DNA from: JASHPR01 sp963729365
GTDB lineage: Bacteria; Actinomycetota; Actinomycetes; Streptosporangiales; Streptosporangiaceae
Assembly: GCA_963729365.1 (NCBI GenBank)
Contig: CAVSNQ010000017.1
Location: 186,001-250,000 of the forward strand
Reading direction: 5' to 3'
Length of the DNA: 64,000 nt
The notes under the pieces are model-generated. The model saw nothing but the letters and a program-made list of their open reading frames with translations. It did no database searches and was not told the origin of the DNA. The translations under genes were made by a program, and so were the position numbers. This document shows positions 49,659 through 57,391 of this stretch, piece by piece. The first letter of the stretch is position 1. Every line of letters begins with the position of its first letter.

Positions 49659-50459
49659 CTACCCGCCCAGCGTCCCGGCGCCCATCCCAGGCGCCCCGAC
49701 GCCCATCGCGATCCGCGGCGATGCGGCAGGGTGAAGCCATCGCAGGATCTCTAGTAGCTCGCCCGCCGGCAACGTCACGCAACCCGCCGTCGGTATGCCG
49801 ATGTTGACGTGCAGGAAGATCGCGCTGCCGAGCCCGGGGGTGCGGGCCGTGTTGTATCCGATGACGGCGCCATAGTCGTAGGCGGATACGTCCATCGGCT
49901 CGGGATCGGCACCGGGGTTGGCGTACCGGTCATCCACCCACTCGTTGTAGAGCGGGCTCGACGGGTCGTCGTCCCAGACGTCGAACGGGTACACCCTCCG
50001 GTACCGGAACAGCACCCCGGGATCAGGGTCGACCCCGAAGAAAAACCCGAAGCCGAACGTCCCAGAAGGGGTGCGGCCATCGCCTTCCCGCTTGGCGCCG
50101 GGCGGAGCCATCCCATTACGGCCGATCCACGCGACCCACGGCCCGAAGACCCGGCGCCATCGCCCGCCTGCCCGCTGGAAGGCGGTGAGCTCCGCCTGCG
50201 TCGCCCCGTAGGCCGCAGCGGTCACCGTGACCAGCTGGCCGCCGGTCCTCTGGGCGGCGGACCTGGCCGCCGGGCGCGCAGACGGCGCAGCCGCAGACGG
50301 CGCGGCCGAGGATGCGACGGCGGATGGGTCCGGGGCCGTGCTTGATGCCGAGGTCGTGCGCCCCTGCGCTAGCGGGCCATGTGTTCCCCCGGCCGCAGTG
50401 CACCCGCAGATGCCGAGGATCGCGACGGCCAGGCCAGCCACGGCGGCCCCGACTCGCAA
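49659..50459 (-). CDS. Lipoprotein with L,D-transpeptidase-like (YkuD) catalytic motif
   Basis: A 266-residue secreted protein. The signal peptide ends at a lipobox-like ICGC with modified Cys20; an Ala/Ser/Pro-rich linker runs to about residue 72. The C-terminal domain contains FLHVNIGIPTAGCVTLPAGE, the HxxxxxxxxGC type active site of YkuD enzymes, and KREGDGRTPSGTFGFGFFFG, usual for the YkuD relatives that act on peptidoglycan (3-3 crosslinks) or anchor proteins. The start is TTG at 50459, supported by GGAGGTGA at 50466-50473 with 6-base spacing. The gene is divergent from the luciferase-like gene. Confidence 0.82.
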   Translation of the reverse strand: MRVGAAVAGLAVAILGICGCTAAGGTHGPLAQGRTTSASSTAPDPSAVASSAAPSAAAPSARPAARSAAQRTGGQLVTVTAAAYGATQAELTAFQRAGGRWRRVFGPWVAWIGRNGMAPPGAKREGDGRTPSGTFGFGFFFGVDPDPGVLFRYRRVYPFDVWDDDPSSPLYNEWVDDRYANPGADPEPMDVSAYDYGAVIGYNTARTPGLGSAIFLHVNIGIPTAGCVTLPAGELLEILRWLHPAASPRIAMGVGAPGMGAGTLGG

Positions 50460-50541
50460 TCCATCTCACCTCCGCCGTGCGGCGCCCGCCCGGGCACCCT
50501 CGCGCGTTACCACCGGCCACCGTACTGCTTAGGATGCCCGC

Positions 50542-51453
50542 ATGCGCTTCAGTATCTGGCCATCGGTGGCCCGGCCGTGGGATGAGATCCATGAGATCGC
50601 GGCCCACTGTGAGCGGACCGGCTGGGACACGGTGTACATCGCCGATCACTTCATGCCGAATGGTCCCGGCGCGGCGCCGCTCGACGGAGACACCCTCGAG
50701 TGCTGGTCGGTCATCGCGGCTCTCGCCGCGCTGGTCCCGCGGGTACGGCTCGCTTCCCTCGTCACCAGCGTGACCTACCGGCATCCCGCGGTCCTGGCCA
50801 AGATCGCGGCAGCGGTCGACCAGGTCAGTCATGGGCGGCTCACCCTCGGAGTGGGAGCCGGCTGGCAGGAGAACGAGCACGCCGCGTACGGCATCGCGCT
50901 CGGGACGGTGCGCGAGCGGATGGACCGGTTCGAGGAAGCGGTGCAGATCCTCCGCTCCCTGCTCGGCCAGCCGCGGACCGCCTTCTCGGGCCGGTACTTC
51001 CAGCTGCGGGATGCGCCGAACCAGCCTGCCCCGGTCCAGGACCGGCTGCCTCTGCTGATCGGCGGCGGCGGCGAGCGGCGCACGCTGCACATCGCGGCCC
51101 GGTACGCCGACCACTGGAATTGCTGGACGACGCCGGACGTGCTCGCGCACAAGGTCTCGGTGCTGCGCGCGCACTGCGAGCAGGTCGGCCGCGACCCGGG
51201 CGAGATCCACGTCTCCACCCAGGCGCTGCTGTACCTGTCCACCGACAAGGAATGGCTCAACGACAAGCGACAGGCCGGGCCCGGGCGGGCGATGATCGTC
51301 GGGACTCCCGGCGAGGTGGCCGACATCGTGGCCCAGTACCAGGAGGCCGGCGCCCACGAGCTCATCATCCCGGACTTCACCCTCGGCTCCATGGCGCGCG
51401 CCAAGGACACCTGCGACCTGTTCATGGAGGAAGTCGCGCCCGCCTTCCGCTGA
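50542..51453 (+). CDS. Luciferase-like flavin/F420-dependent oxidoreductase
   Basis: A 303-residue TIM-barrel protein of the bacterial luciferase family. MRFSIWPSVARPWDEIHEIA, GWDTVYIADHFMPN, RVRLASLVTSVTYRHPAVLA, GRLTLGVGAGWQENEHAAYG and RLPLLIGGGGERRTLHIAAR are typical of F420-dependent LLM-class enzymes. The substrate is unknown. A start at ATG 50542 gives the usual N-terminus. The following 210 bp carry no gene but end in a strong convergent terminator. Confidence 0.9.
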   Translation: MRFSIWPSVARPWDEIHEIAAHCERTGWDTVYIADHFMPNGPGAAPLDGDTLECWSVIAALAALVPRVRLASLVTSVTYRHPAVLAKIAAAVDQVSHGRLTLGVGAGWQENEHAAYGIALGTVRERMDRFEEAVQILRSLLGQPRTAFSGRYFQLRDAPNQPAPVQDRLPLLIGGGGERRTLHIAARYADHWNCWTTPDVLAHKVSVLRAHCEQVGRDPGEIHVSTQALLYLSTDKEWLNDKRQAGPGRAMIVGTPGEVADIVAQYQEAGAHELIIPDFTLGSMARAKDTCDLFMEEVAPAFR

Positions 51454-51622
51454 CCCGACCGGCAGATCTACCCGCCGCGGAGAAGGACGGGCGCCTCCAG
51501 GACATCCCCAGCAACCACTCACCGAAGTTCCTGCCGCCACTGCAGCCCACCCTGCGAACGGGCACTGAGACCCTGGTCCCTGCCGCCCTGGCCTGGCTTG
51601 CGCCGCACTAACGATCGTGAAC

Positions 51623-51649
51623 GGCCCCGGCCGTCACGCGGCCGGGGCC
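51623..51649. terminator. Bidirectional terminator hairpin
   Basis: GGCCCCGGCCG (51623-51633) pairs perfectly with CGGCCGGGGCC (51639-51649) around a 5-nt loop, between the plus-strand luciferase-like gene and the convergent BAX-inhibitor gene. No T-run follows, as is usual in actinomycetes. Confidence 0.7.
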
Positions 51650-51668
51650 CCGAACTCACCGCAACCGC

Positions 51669-52325
51669 TCACTCGTTCCTTGAGAAGATCTGCAGGAAGA
51701 ACAGGAACACGTTGAGTATGTCGAGGAAGATCGACGCGGCCAGCAGGGGCGCGACGGTGATGTCCTTAGAGGTCCGCAGCCGCTGGAAATCGAACATGGT
51801 GAAGCCGGCGAAGATCACCAGGCCGAGCACTGAGTAGATCAGCTCGCCGCCCGGGATATGAACGAAGATCAGCACTATGCCGAACACTATGAGGGCCAGC
51901 AGCGCCCAGAAGCAGACCCGCGCGATCGCCGACAGGTCGCGCCGGGTGGCGTAGCCTGCAGCCCCGAACCCGGCGATGAACAGCGCGGTGGCACCGCCCG
52001 CCTGCCACAGCGCGCTCGTGTCCATGCTCGCGTAGTAGGCGAGCGTCTGCGCGAAGGCCAGCCCGATCAGCAGGCCGAAGGCGGCGAGCAGTCCGACGGT
52101 CAGCTGCTGGGACCTGCGCACCGCGAACCGCATGCCGATCAGGCAGGCGAATGCGGCGATGAACCAGATGATGCCCGCACCGCTGCCCAGGTTGCGGCCC
52201 AGGTAGGCGCCGAGCGCGAAGAGGGCGGCCGTGACCGCGACGTATCCCATTGTCTGCGCGAACAGGGTGTGAGCCTGGTCGCGGCTTGACGCTCCAACTC
52301 CCTGATAGCTAAGTGACTCGCTCAT
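51669..52325 (-). CDS. BAX-inhibitor-1/YccA family membrane protein
   Basis: A 218-residue protein with seven predicted transmembrane helices, including TMGYVAVTAALFALGAYLGR, GIIWFIAAFACLIGMRFAVR, GGATALFIAGFGAAGYATRR and LLAASIFLDILNVFLFFLQI. MFDFQRLR and SIFLDILNVFLF are conserved BI-1 stretches with the acidic residues that form the pH-sensing, calcium-leak pore in BsYetJ. A role in ion leak or membrane stress is possible. It is followed downstream by a terminator and stands alone. Confidence 0.9.
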   Translation of the reverse strand: MSESLSYQGVGASSRDQAHTLFAQTMGYVAVTAALFALGAYLGRNLGSGAGIIWFIAAFACLIGMRFAVRRSQQLTVGLLAAFGLLIGLAFAQTLAYYASMDTSALWQAGGATALFIAGFGAAGYATRRDLSAIARVCFWALLALIVFGIVLIFVHIPGGELIYSVLGLVIFAGFTMFDFQRLRTSKDITVAPLLAASIFLDILNVFLFFLQIFSRNE

Positions 52326-52538
52326 GATCTTGCTCTTTCTGCCGTTCGGTCGTTCAGTGATCTTACGGGTGTTCTCGTTATAGGTGACGGTGGCCAGGGG
52401 CGGCGTCTAGTTGTCCTTTCTAGGCGTCCGCGTAACCTCCTCCCCACCAGCTTCTGACGAGCGCCGCGTACTCGTCCACCGCGTCTGAACAACAACTGGA
52501 TACTGCAGGAGATGACGAAGCCGGCTCCTGGACGGTGA

Positions 52539-53441
52539 TCAGTCCGGAGAAACCGCCTGGCCGCTCGGCGGCGGCGCGATGTGCATGGCGAGGCCTGGCG
52601 TAGCGCGCTCGATCGCGGCCCAGCCGTTGTCCTGCGCTCGCTCGGCTCGCTCAGCCTTCCCGCCGCCGCGGAGCCCGAAAAGCCGCTTGGCGGCCAGCAG
52701 GTAGATCACGATGAGGAGGTTGACCAAGAGCGCGAGCAGCTTCAGCCAGGAGATGCTCTTGGTCAGCTCGTAGATCTCATATGGAACGAAGACGACTGTC
52801 GCGACGAAGGTCAGGTATTCCGCCCACCGGCGGGTCAGCCACAGCCCCACCGCCTCGGTGCCCTCCAATGCGGCGTACGCGGCCGCCGCCGCCGCGACCA
52901 GGTAGAGGTTCGTGATGTTGACGGCGAACAGCCGCCGCAGATCGTGCACGATGCCGTGATTGCTGTTGTCGACCGGCCCGCCGAATCCGCCCTGCAGGTC
53001 CTTGACGATGCGGGTGAAGTCCGCGTTCAGCACGGCCCGGTTGTGGGCGAAGAGGAACAGCGCCACGGCCAGGACGGTCAGTATCAGGAAGTGAAGCAGC
53101 CGGTCCAGGGCGATCAGCCGCAGCACGTAGCGGTCCCGGAGCGCACGGCCACGCAGCGGCAGCACCACGGCCTCCCGGCGCGGCGGGTACTGGACGCTCG
53201 GGTGGCTGGGCGGGCTGAGCGCGACCCACGAATCGCACCGCAGGCAGCGGTACCAGCGCAGGCCGTCCGCCTCGCGGGCGAACAGGCCGTCTTCGCCGCG
53301 CAGCCGGGCGGCATCGGTGCCGAGCAGTTCGTGGCCATGCAGGCCGCAGTCGATCAACTCGTACCGCAGCTTCGGCCGGAAGCGCCTCGGGCGCTCGGTC
53401 CCAGGCGGAGGCGCCAGTCCACCCGGAGCTTCGCTACTCAT
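52539..53441 (-). CDS. DUF2127 membrane protein with zinc-ribbon-like N-terminus (second paralogue)
   Basis: A 300-residue paralogue of the protein at 4440. It has DCGLHGH (32-38), then RCLRCDSW (about 75-82), giving the same C-x-x-GH / CxxC arrangement. The membrane domain repeats the first copy: RYVLRLIALDRLLHFLI, VDNSNHGIVHDLRRLF, ALEGTEAVGLWLTRRWAEYL, YEIYELTKSISW and YLLAAKRLFGLRGG. It lacks the repetitive tail and has a Pro-rich N-terminal extension instead. The function is unknown. The upstream 213 bp (52326-52538 on the far side) have no gene. Two such proteins in one window suggest an expanded family in this genome. Confidence 0.72.
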   Translation of the reverse strand: MSSEAPGGLAPPPGTERPRRFRPKLRYELIDCGLHGHELLGTDAARLRGEDGLFAREADGLRWYRCLRCDSWVALSPPSHPSVQYPPRREAVVLPLRGRALRDRYVLRLIALDRLLHFLILTVLAVALFLFAHNRAVLNADFTRIVKDLQGGFGGPVDNSNHGIVHDLRRLFAVNITNLYLVAAAAAAYAALEGTEAVGLWLTRRWAEYLTFVATVVFVPYEIYELTKSISWLKLLALLVNLLIVIYLLAAKRLFGLRGGGKAERAERAQDNGWAAIERATPGLAMHIAPPPSGQAVSPD

Positions 53442-53500
53442 CGCAGGAGGCTACCCCGGATTCACCGGACTAACGGGCGATGCACCCCGGGCCCGGATAG

Positions 53501-54046
53501 CTACGACAAGATCTTGACCAGCACCCAGAAAGCGGCTCCCGTGCCCGCCCCGTAGGCGAGATGGCCGCTCAGGTCCTCGGCCAGGGTCTTCGCGTCGTAC
53601 TCCCAGATCGGCTTGTAGAGCCCTCCCAGGGGGAGAACGACATAGCCGGTGGTCCACACCGCGGCACCGAAAGGCAGGCCATAGAGGGCGTGCGGCCTGC
53701 GTGCCGACCCGGCCAGGACACCGTAGAGCGCCCCCCACGCCGATCCGTAGGACCAGTGCATGACGGTGCTGGTGAGCCAGGCCCAGCGGTCGGGGAGTTT
53801 ACGTTGCGTGAAGCCCTCGACCACGCGCTTGGCGACCTGCCCGGGGGCCGGGGCCTTCTCCCAGGTCTCGACCGGCGCGAATTCCCACGCGAGCGGGCTC
53901 TCATCGCCACCTTTGCGGCGATACCTGAGATATTGAACCGTGTCCAGGCTGACGGTCCCCACGACTCCCGCCAGGAGACCGGCGACGACTGCTGCGAGCG
54001 GTGTGATCGGGTGGCTTCTGCTGCGCATTCCGGGTCCAATCACCAT
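53501..54046 (-). CDS. Small polytopic membrane protein (DUF1440/YagU-like)
   Basis: A 181-residue protein with three or four hydrophobic helices: PLAAVVAGLLAGVVGTVSLD, VMHWSYGSAWGALYGVLAGS, LPFGAAVWTTGYVVLPLGGL and the final GAGTGAAFWVLVKIL. YRRKGGDESPLAWEFAPVET is the soluble loop. The HWSYGSAWGALYG segment resembles the DUF1440 (YagU) type. An internal ATG seven codons in is an alternative start. Function unknown. Confidence 0.62.
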   Translation of the reverse strand: MVIGPGMRSRSHPITPLAAVVAGLLAGVVGTVSLDTVQYLRYRRKGGDESPLAWEFAPVETWEKAPAPGQVAKRVVEGFTQRKLPDRWAWLTSTVMHWSYGSAWGALYGVLAGSARRPHALYGLPFGAAVWTTGYVVLPLGGLYKPIWEYDAKTLAEDLSGHLAYGAGTGAAFWVLVKILS

Positions 54047-54147
54047 GTCCCAGCTATCCCCGCCAACCGGTGGCCGAACACCCTCCCGTACGGAGCAAGC
54101 CCAAGCAAGGCTAGCGTTTCGGGTGTTAAGAAGTGGGCCTGCTGGGT

Positions 54148-54849
54148 TTACGTGGCCGGGAGGTCAGCGGAGGGGCGGAAGCTAGGCAGTGGGCCCGTGA
54201 CCTCGGCCGAGGTGGCCTCCGCAGCGGCGAGCTTGAGGAACGCTGCCGCCCGCTCAAAGGTCTCCCCAACCGGGCGGCCCGCCAGCTGGGCCTCATACGA
54301 CCGATACCGCCGCATTTCCCAAGCCTGCCCGCGCAGCGGCAGCGATGCGAGCGTCGGCTCAGGGACTGACTTCCACGTCCACGCCATGATGCAGCCGTCA
54401 CCCGAGCCGGAATCGCCTTCCCTGGGCTCCCCGGGCTGGATGAAGTCGCCGGGATCTAGGTACTGACCCATCCGGTTCCGCACGAAGCGCAGCCCGCCCA
54501 GGGTCCCGTCGATCAGCTGCCGCTCCGCAGGAGGCTGACCGGCCAGCACGCAGTCGTAGGTGTCGGGGTGATAGCGCACCAGCGTGGCATCGACGATGGT
54601 TACCCACCACACCGCCTCACTGATCGCCGCGAACGCCCGCGGCCAGTCCCTCCCCGTCACCCGGACGAGCCGCCCAGTGGCGTCCCGCATCGCGGTGATG
54701 GACCAGTCAAGCGCCCTCGCCTCGGCGGCGGAATCGCTGGCATTCTCCCGATTCCAGGCGACACGGCAGCCAGCCGAGCAGAACCGAGCGTGTTCGCGCC
54801 GGGGCGCGAATACGGCACCGCATTGCTCGCATTCCCGGGTCTCTGCCAT
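54148..54849 (-). CDS. Hypothetical protein with N-terminal zinc finger
   Basis: A 233-residue soluble protein. The first 35 residues carry CEQCGAVFAPRREHARFCSA and GCR, a CxxC...CxxxC zinc knuckle like those of MYND/zf-CHC2-type short fingers. The rest has recognisable blocks ALDWSITAMRDATGRLVR and FRNRM-like GGLRFVRNRMGQYLDPGDFI but no known domain. I do not recognise a function. Proteins of this shape are scattered in Streptosporangiales-type genomes. Confidence 0.65.
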   Translation of the reverse strand: MAETRECEQCGAVFAPRREHARFCSAGCRVAWNRENASDSAAEARALDWSITAMRDATGRLVRVTGRDWPRAFAAISEAVWWVTIVDATLVRYHPDTYDCVLAGQPPAERQLIDGTLGGLRFVRNRMGQYLDPGDFIQPGEPREGDSGSGDGCIMAWTWKSVPEPTLASLPLRGQAWEMRRYRSYEAQLAGRPVGETFERAAAFLKLAAAEATSAEVTGPLPSFRPSADLPAT

Positions 54850-54976
54850 CGAGCCATGTTACGCGCCACGCGCGCGCCGCGACGCGGAGGATACGCTCTG
54901 TTCACTTCGGTGGCGTGCCGTCCCATCTGGCCATTTGGCCATCTGGCCGGCCTGGCGGCCCTCGATGTGCGGCGGG

Positions 54977-55801
54977 TCAGTGCCGCCGGAGCGCGCTGTA
55001 GCACTGCGTCGACCAGTCGATGGCGACCAGGTCATCGAACCGGTCGCGCAAGGTGCCGGTGATGGCCGTGAGCAACCGGTCGCGGACCTCGGGGCCGAGG
55101 ACCCGGTACCACGAGGTGCTGCTCAGGAAGGCGCCGAGCTCGGCGGCGGTGTAGTCCTGCGCCCAGGGGAAAAGGGCCGCTCCCAGGTACTCGAACCCGG
55201 GATGGGCGGCGATCTCGTCGCCGGGCCAGGTACTCGGGTCCTGGATCACCGCGAGCTTGTCGGCGGTTTCCATCGGCTCAAGAGGGCGGTCGCGCCCGTA
55301 CAGGCCGAAGTCGTCGTAGATAGCCTCGATCGCGGCGAAGGCCTCCTGCTGGCGGAAGACACCGCCGCTCCAGAACAGTCCCAGGAACCCGCCGGGCCGC
55401 AGCAGCGCGGCGGCTCGGTCCATCCGGGTTTCCGGGTCGGTCCAGTGCCAGGCCTGCGCGCTGACCAGGCCGTCGTAGGTCCTCTCCGCCGTGCAGGACT
55501 CGAAGGTCTGCACCTCGATCCGCACCTGCGGATCGGTCGCGGTGCGCCGCGCCAGCACGGCCGCCATCGCAGCGTCGGGCTCGATGCAGGTCACCTCCAG
55601 GCCCAGGGCGGTCAGGCCCGATGTGGCCTTGCCGGTTCCCGCGCCGACTTCCAGCACGCGCGGGCCGGGCAGCTGTCCGGCGATGTGGGCGAACAACCCG
55701 GCCGGGTAGGCCGGCCGCGCCTGGTCGTAGATCTCGGCCGCGGCACCGAACGACATCGCGCGCTGCCGGATGTAGGCCGCCTCGCTGTCCATCCGAGGCA
55801 T
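54977..55801 (-). CDS. Class I SAM-dependent methyltransferase (small-molecule type)
   Basis: A 274-residue enzyme with FGAAAEIYDQARPAYPAGLF, the SAM motif VLEVGAGTGKATSGLTALGL, TCIEPDAAMAAVLAR and the later AWHWTDPETRMDRAAALLRP. The YDQARP/WHW pattern is typical of the ubiquinone/menaquinone-type and trans-aconitate-type stand-alone methyltransferases of actinomycetes. The substrate is unknown. Start ATG at 55801 (or 55789). Confidence 0.87.
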   Translation of the reverse strand: MPRMDSEAAYIRQRAMSFGAAAEIYDQARPAYPAGLFAHIAGQLPGPRVLEVGAGTGKATSGLTALGLEVTCIEPDAAMAAVLARRTATDPQVRIEVQTFESCTAERTYDGLVSAQAWHWTDPETRMDRAAALLRPGGFLGLFWSGGVFRQQEAFAAIEAIYDDFGLYGRDRPLEPMETADKLAVIQDPSTWPGDEIAAHPGFEYLGAALFPWAQDYTAAELGAFLSSTSWYRVLGPEVRDRLLTAITGTLRDRFDDLVAIDWSTQCYSALRRH

Positions 55802-55848
55802 CCTATTTGCGCCGTTAGCGCTCTGTCACCGGGCGCCGGCCCGGGCCG

Positions 55849-56784
55849 CTAGCCGGCCGCCTGGCATGCCTGGCCCCAGTGGCTCGTCACCCACGCGGTG
55901 ATGAGCGCCAGGACCTCGGGGCTGACCGGTTGCCGCGCCGAACGGCGGTAGGCACGAGGGCCAGCCGAATCGGGATCGGGCCGGAGCATGTGGCTCAGGT
56001 CACCGACGACGTGACCCTCGAAAGGGCCCCGAACCAGGCGGCCGACTTCATCGACGTCCTCGGGCGGAACCTGGAGATCATGTCCCCCGGTGATCGCGAG
56101 GACCGGCACCGTGACCCGGGCCAGCACCGGCGCGGGGTCGTAGGCGGCGAAGTCGCGGACCCAGCGCGCGTTGACCTTCGTGCCCTGGATACGCATGACG
56201 TCCTGCGAGGACGCCTGGATCCGCTCCAGGTTCTTGCGCGCGGCCCGGACGGCGTCGGTGCGCATGATCCGCAGGATGATCCGGGTCGACCGCGGCAGTG
56301 TGGCGGCTATCTTCTCCGCCTGCCAGGCCTGGACTTCCGCACCGCGCCGCACCGACCCGGCCAGCAGCACGGCCCCGGCGGCTGCCCCGTCGGCGGCCAG
56401 CCGCGCCGCGTAGTAGGTCCCCTCGCTGTGCCCGACGGCCAGCAGCGGGAGCCCGGCGGCCCGGGCGGCCAGCCAGCCGATCCCGGCGCGCGCGTCGGCG
56501 AGCCGCTGCGGCATCCCGACCGTGTAGTAGTCGCCGCCACTGGCGCCGATGCCTCGCTTGTCGTAGCGCATTGACGACACGTGCACCCCGGCGAGGGCCT
56601 CCGCGACAGCCTTGGTCACCTCGCCCCGGATCGTCATGCCGAGGGGCAGATGCACGGTCGAGTCCCGGTCGGTCCGGCCGGATCCGGTGATGAGCAGGGC
56701 CGCGGCCACCGGGTTGCTCACCTCAGTGAACGTCCCCGCGATCGTGCCTCCGTCGCTGCCGAAACTCACTTCCTCGCTGCGCAT
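55849..56784 (-). CDS. Alpha/beta hydrolase (esterase/peptidase-like)
   Basis: A 311-residue protein with VSFGSDGGTIAGTFTEVSNP at the start, LLITGSGRTDRDSTVHLPLG (oxyanion region), SSMRYDKRGIGASGG, the nucleophile elbow GHSEG, and VLAITGGHDLQVPPEDVDEV with the acidic residue, then a late His in GDLSHMLRPDPDS. This matches the alpha/beta hydrolases related to S9-type peptidases. ATG at 56784 is chosen; an upstream frame would overlap the regulator gene. It follows the ArsR-type gene by 20 bp and is likely regulated by it. Confidence 0.86.
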   Translation of the reverse strand: MRSEEVSFGSDGGTIAGTFTEVSNPVAAALLITGSGRTDRDSTVHLPLGMTIRGEVTKAVAEALAGVHVSSMRYDKRGIGASGGDYYTVGMPQRLADARAGIGWLAARAAGLPLLAVGHSEGTYYAARLAADGAAAGAVLLAGSVRRGAEVQAWQAEKIAATLPRSTRIILRIMRTDAVRAARKNLERIQASSQDVMRIQGTKVNARWVRDFAAYDPAPVLARVTVPVLAITGGHDLQVPPEDVDEVGRLVRGPFEGHVVGDLSHMLRPDPDSAGPRAYRRSARQPVSPEVLALITAWVTSHWGQACQAAG

Positions 56785-56804
56785 GGGCCCGTTCCTCCTC
56801 GCCG

Positions 56805-57341
56805 CTAGGCCGTCTTGTCGCCGGGCAGCAGTACCCACGCGATGATGCGCCGGCGGCGCCCCGGCCCCGGGGTGTTGGCCAGCCGGGGCTGCAGCGCCCG
56901 GACCAGGTCACGTAGCAGGTCCGCGTGCTCGGAGTCGTCGAGCCACAGGCCCGCCAGCCGGTAGCTCACCCCGTCCCGGTAGAGATCGATGTCGCCGTGC
57001 TCCAGGTAGCGGTCGTAATCCCCGAGGAGCCCGGCGATGAAGGCCATGAACGCCTGGCGGTGATCCTCGGCGCTCATCGAGGCCAGTTCGTCCGGCTGGA
57101 TCGTCGCGGCGGCCAGGCGCAGCATGTAGGTTCGCTCCAGCGCGCCGCGCACCCGGCGCTCGGACACGACCTGCAGCACGCCCGCGTTGACCAGGCGGGC
57201 CACGTGCCGGTACAGGCTGGCGGCGGGAATGTCGGACAGTTCCGCGCCCAGCTGGGCCGTCGTGAGCGGGCGCTCGCCCAGGAACGCCTGCACGATACGG
57301 AGCCGCACGGGATGCAGCAGCAGGTCCGCGGTATCCACCAC
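56805..57341 (-). CDS. ArsR/PadR-type winged-helix regulator
   Basis: A 178-residue protein whose first 90 residues are a winged helix: LLLHPVRLRIVQAFLGERPL, TTAQLGAELSDIPAASLYRH, VARLVNAGVLQVVSERRVRG and ALERTYML. The C-terminal half (LGDYDRYLEHGDIDLYRDGV, LRDLVRALQ) is an effector or dimer domain seen in ArsR-like regulators of actinomycetes. The gene likely forms an operon with the hydrolase. GTG at 57341 or the next GTG starts it. A promoter overlaps the start so that the message is probably leaderless. Confidence 0.84.
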   Translation of the reverse strand: MVDTADLLLHPVRLRIVQAFLGERPLTTAQLGAELSDIPAASLYRHVARLVNAGVLQVVSERRVRGALERTYMLRLAAATIQPDELASMSAEDHRQAFMAFIAGLLGDYDRYLEHGDIDLYRDGVSYRLAGLWLDDSEHADLLRDLVRALQPRLANTPGPGRRRRIIAWVLLPGDKTA

Positions 57342-57377
57342 GGGCCGATGCTATCTCATTTCTGTGAAGATTCTCAA
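57341..57377 (-). promoter_or_regulatory. Candidate promoter of the ArsR-type gene, leaderless
   Basis: On the minus strand TTGAGA (57372-57377) and TAGCAT (57348-57353) are 18 bp apart, and the GTG start follows 6 bases after the -10. Transcription would therefore begin at the start codon. The stretch is AT-rich compared with its surroundings. Confidence 0.45.
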
Positions 57378-57391
57378 TAAAGAGAGAGCCT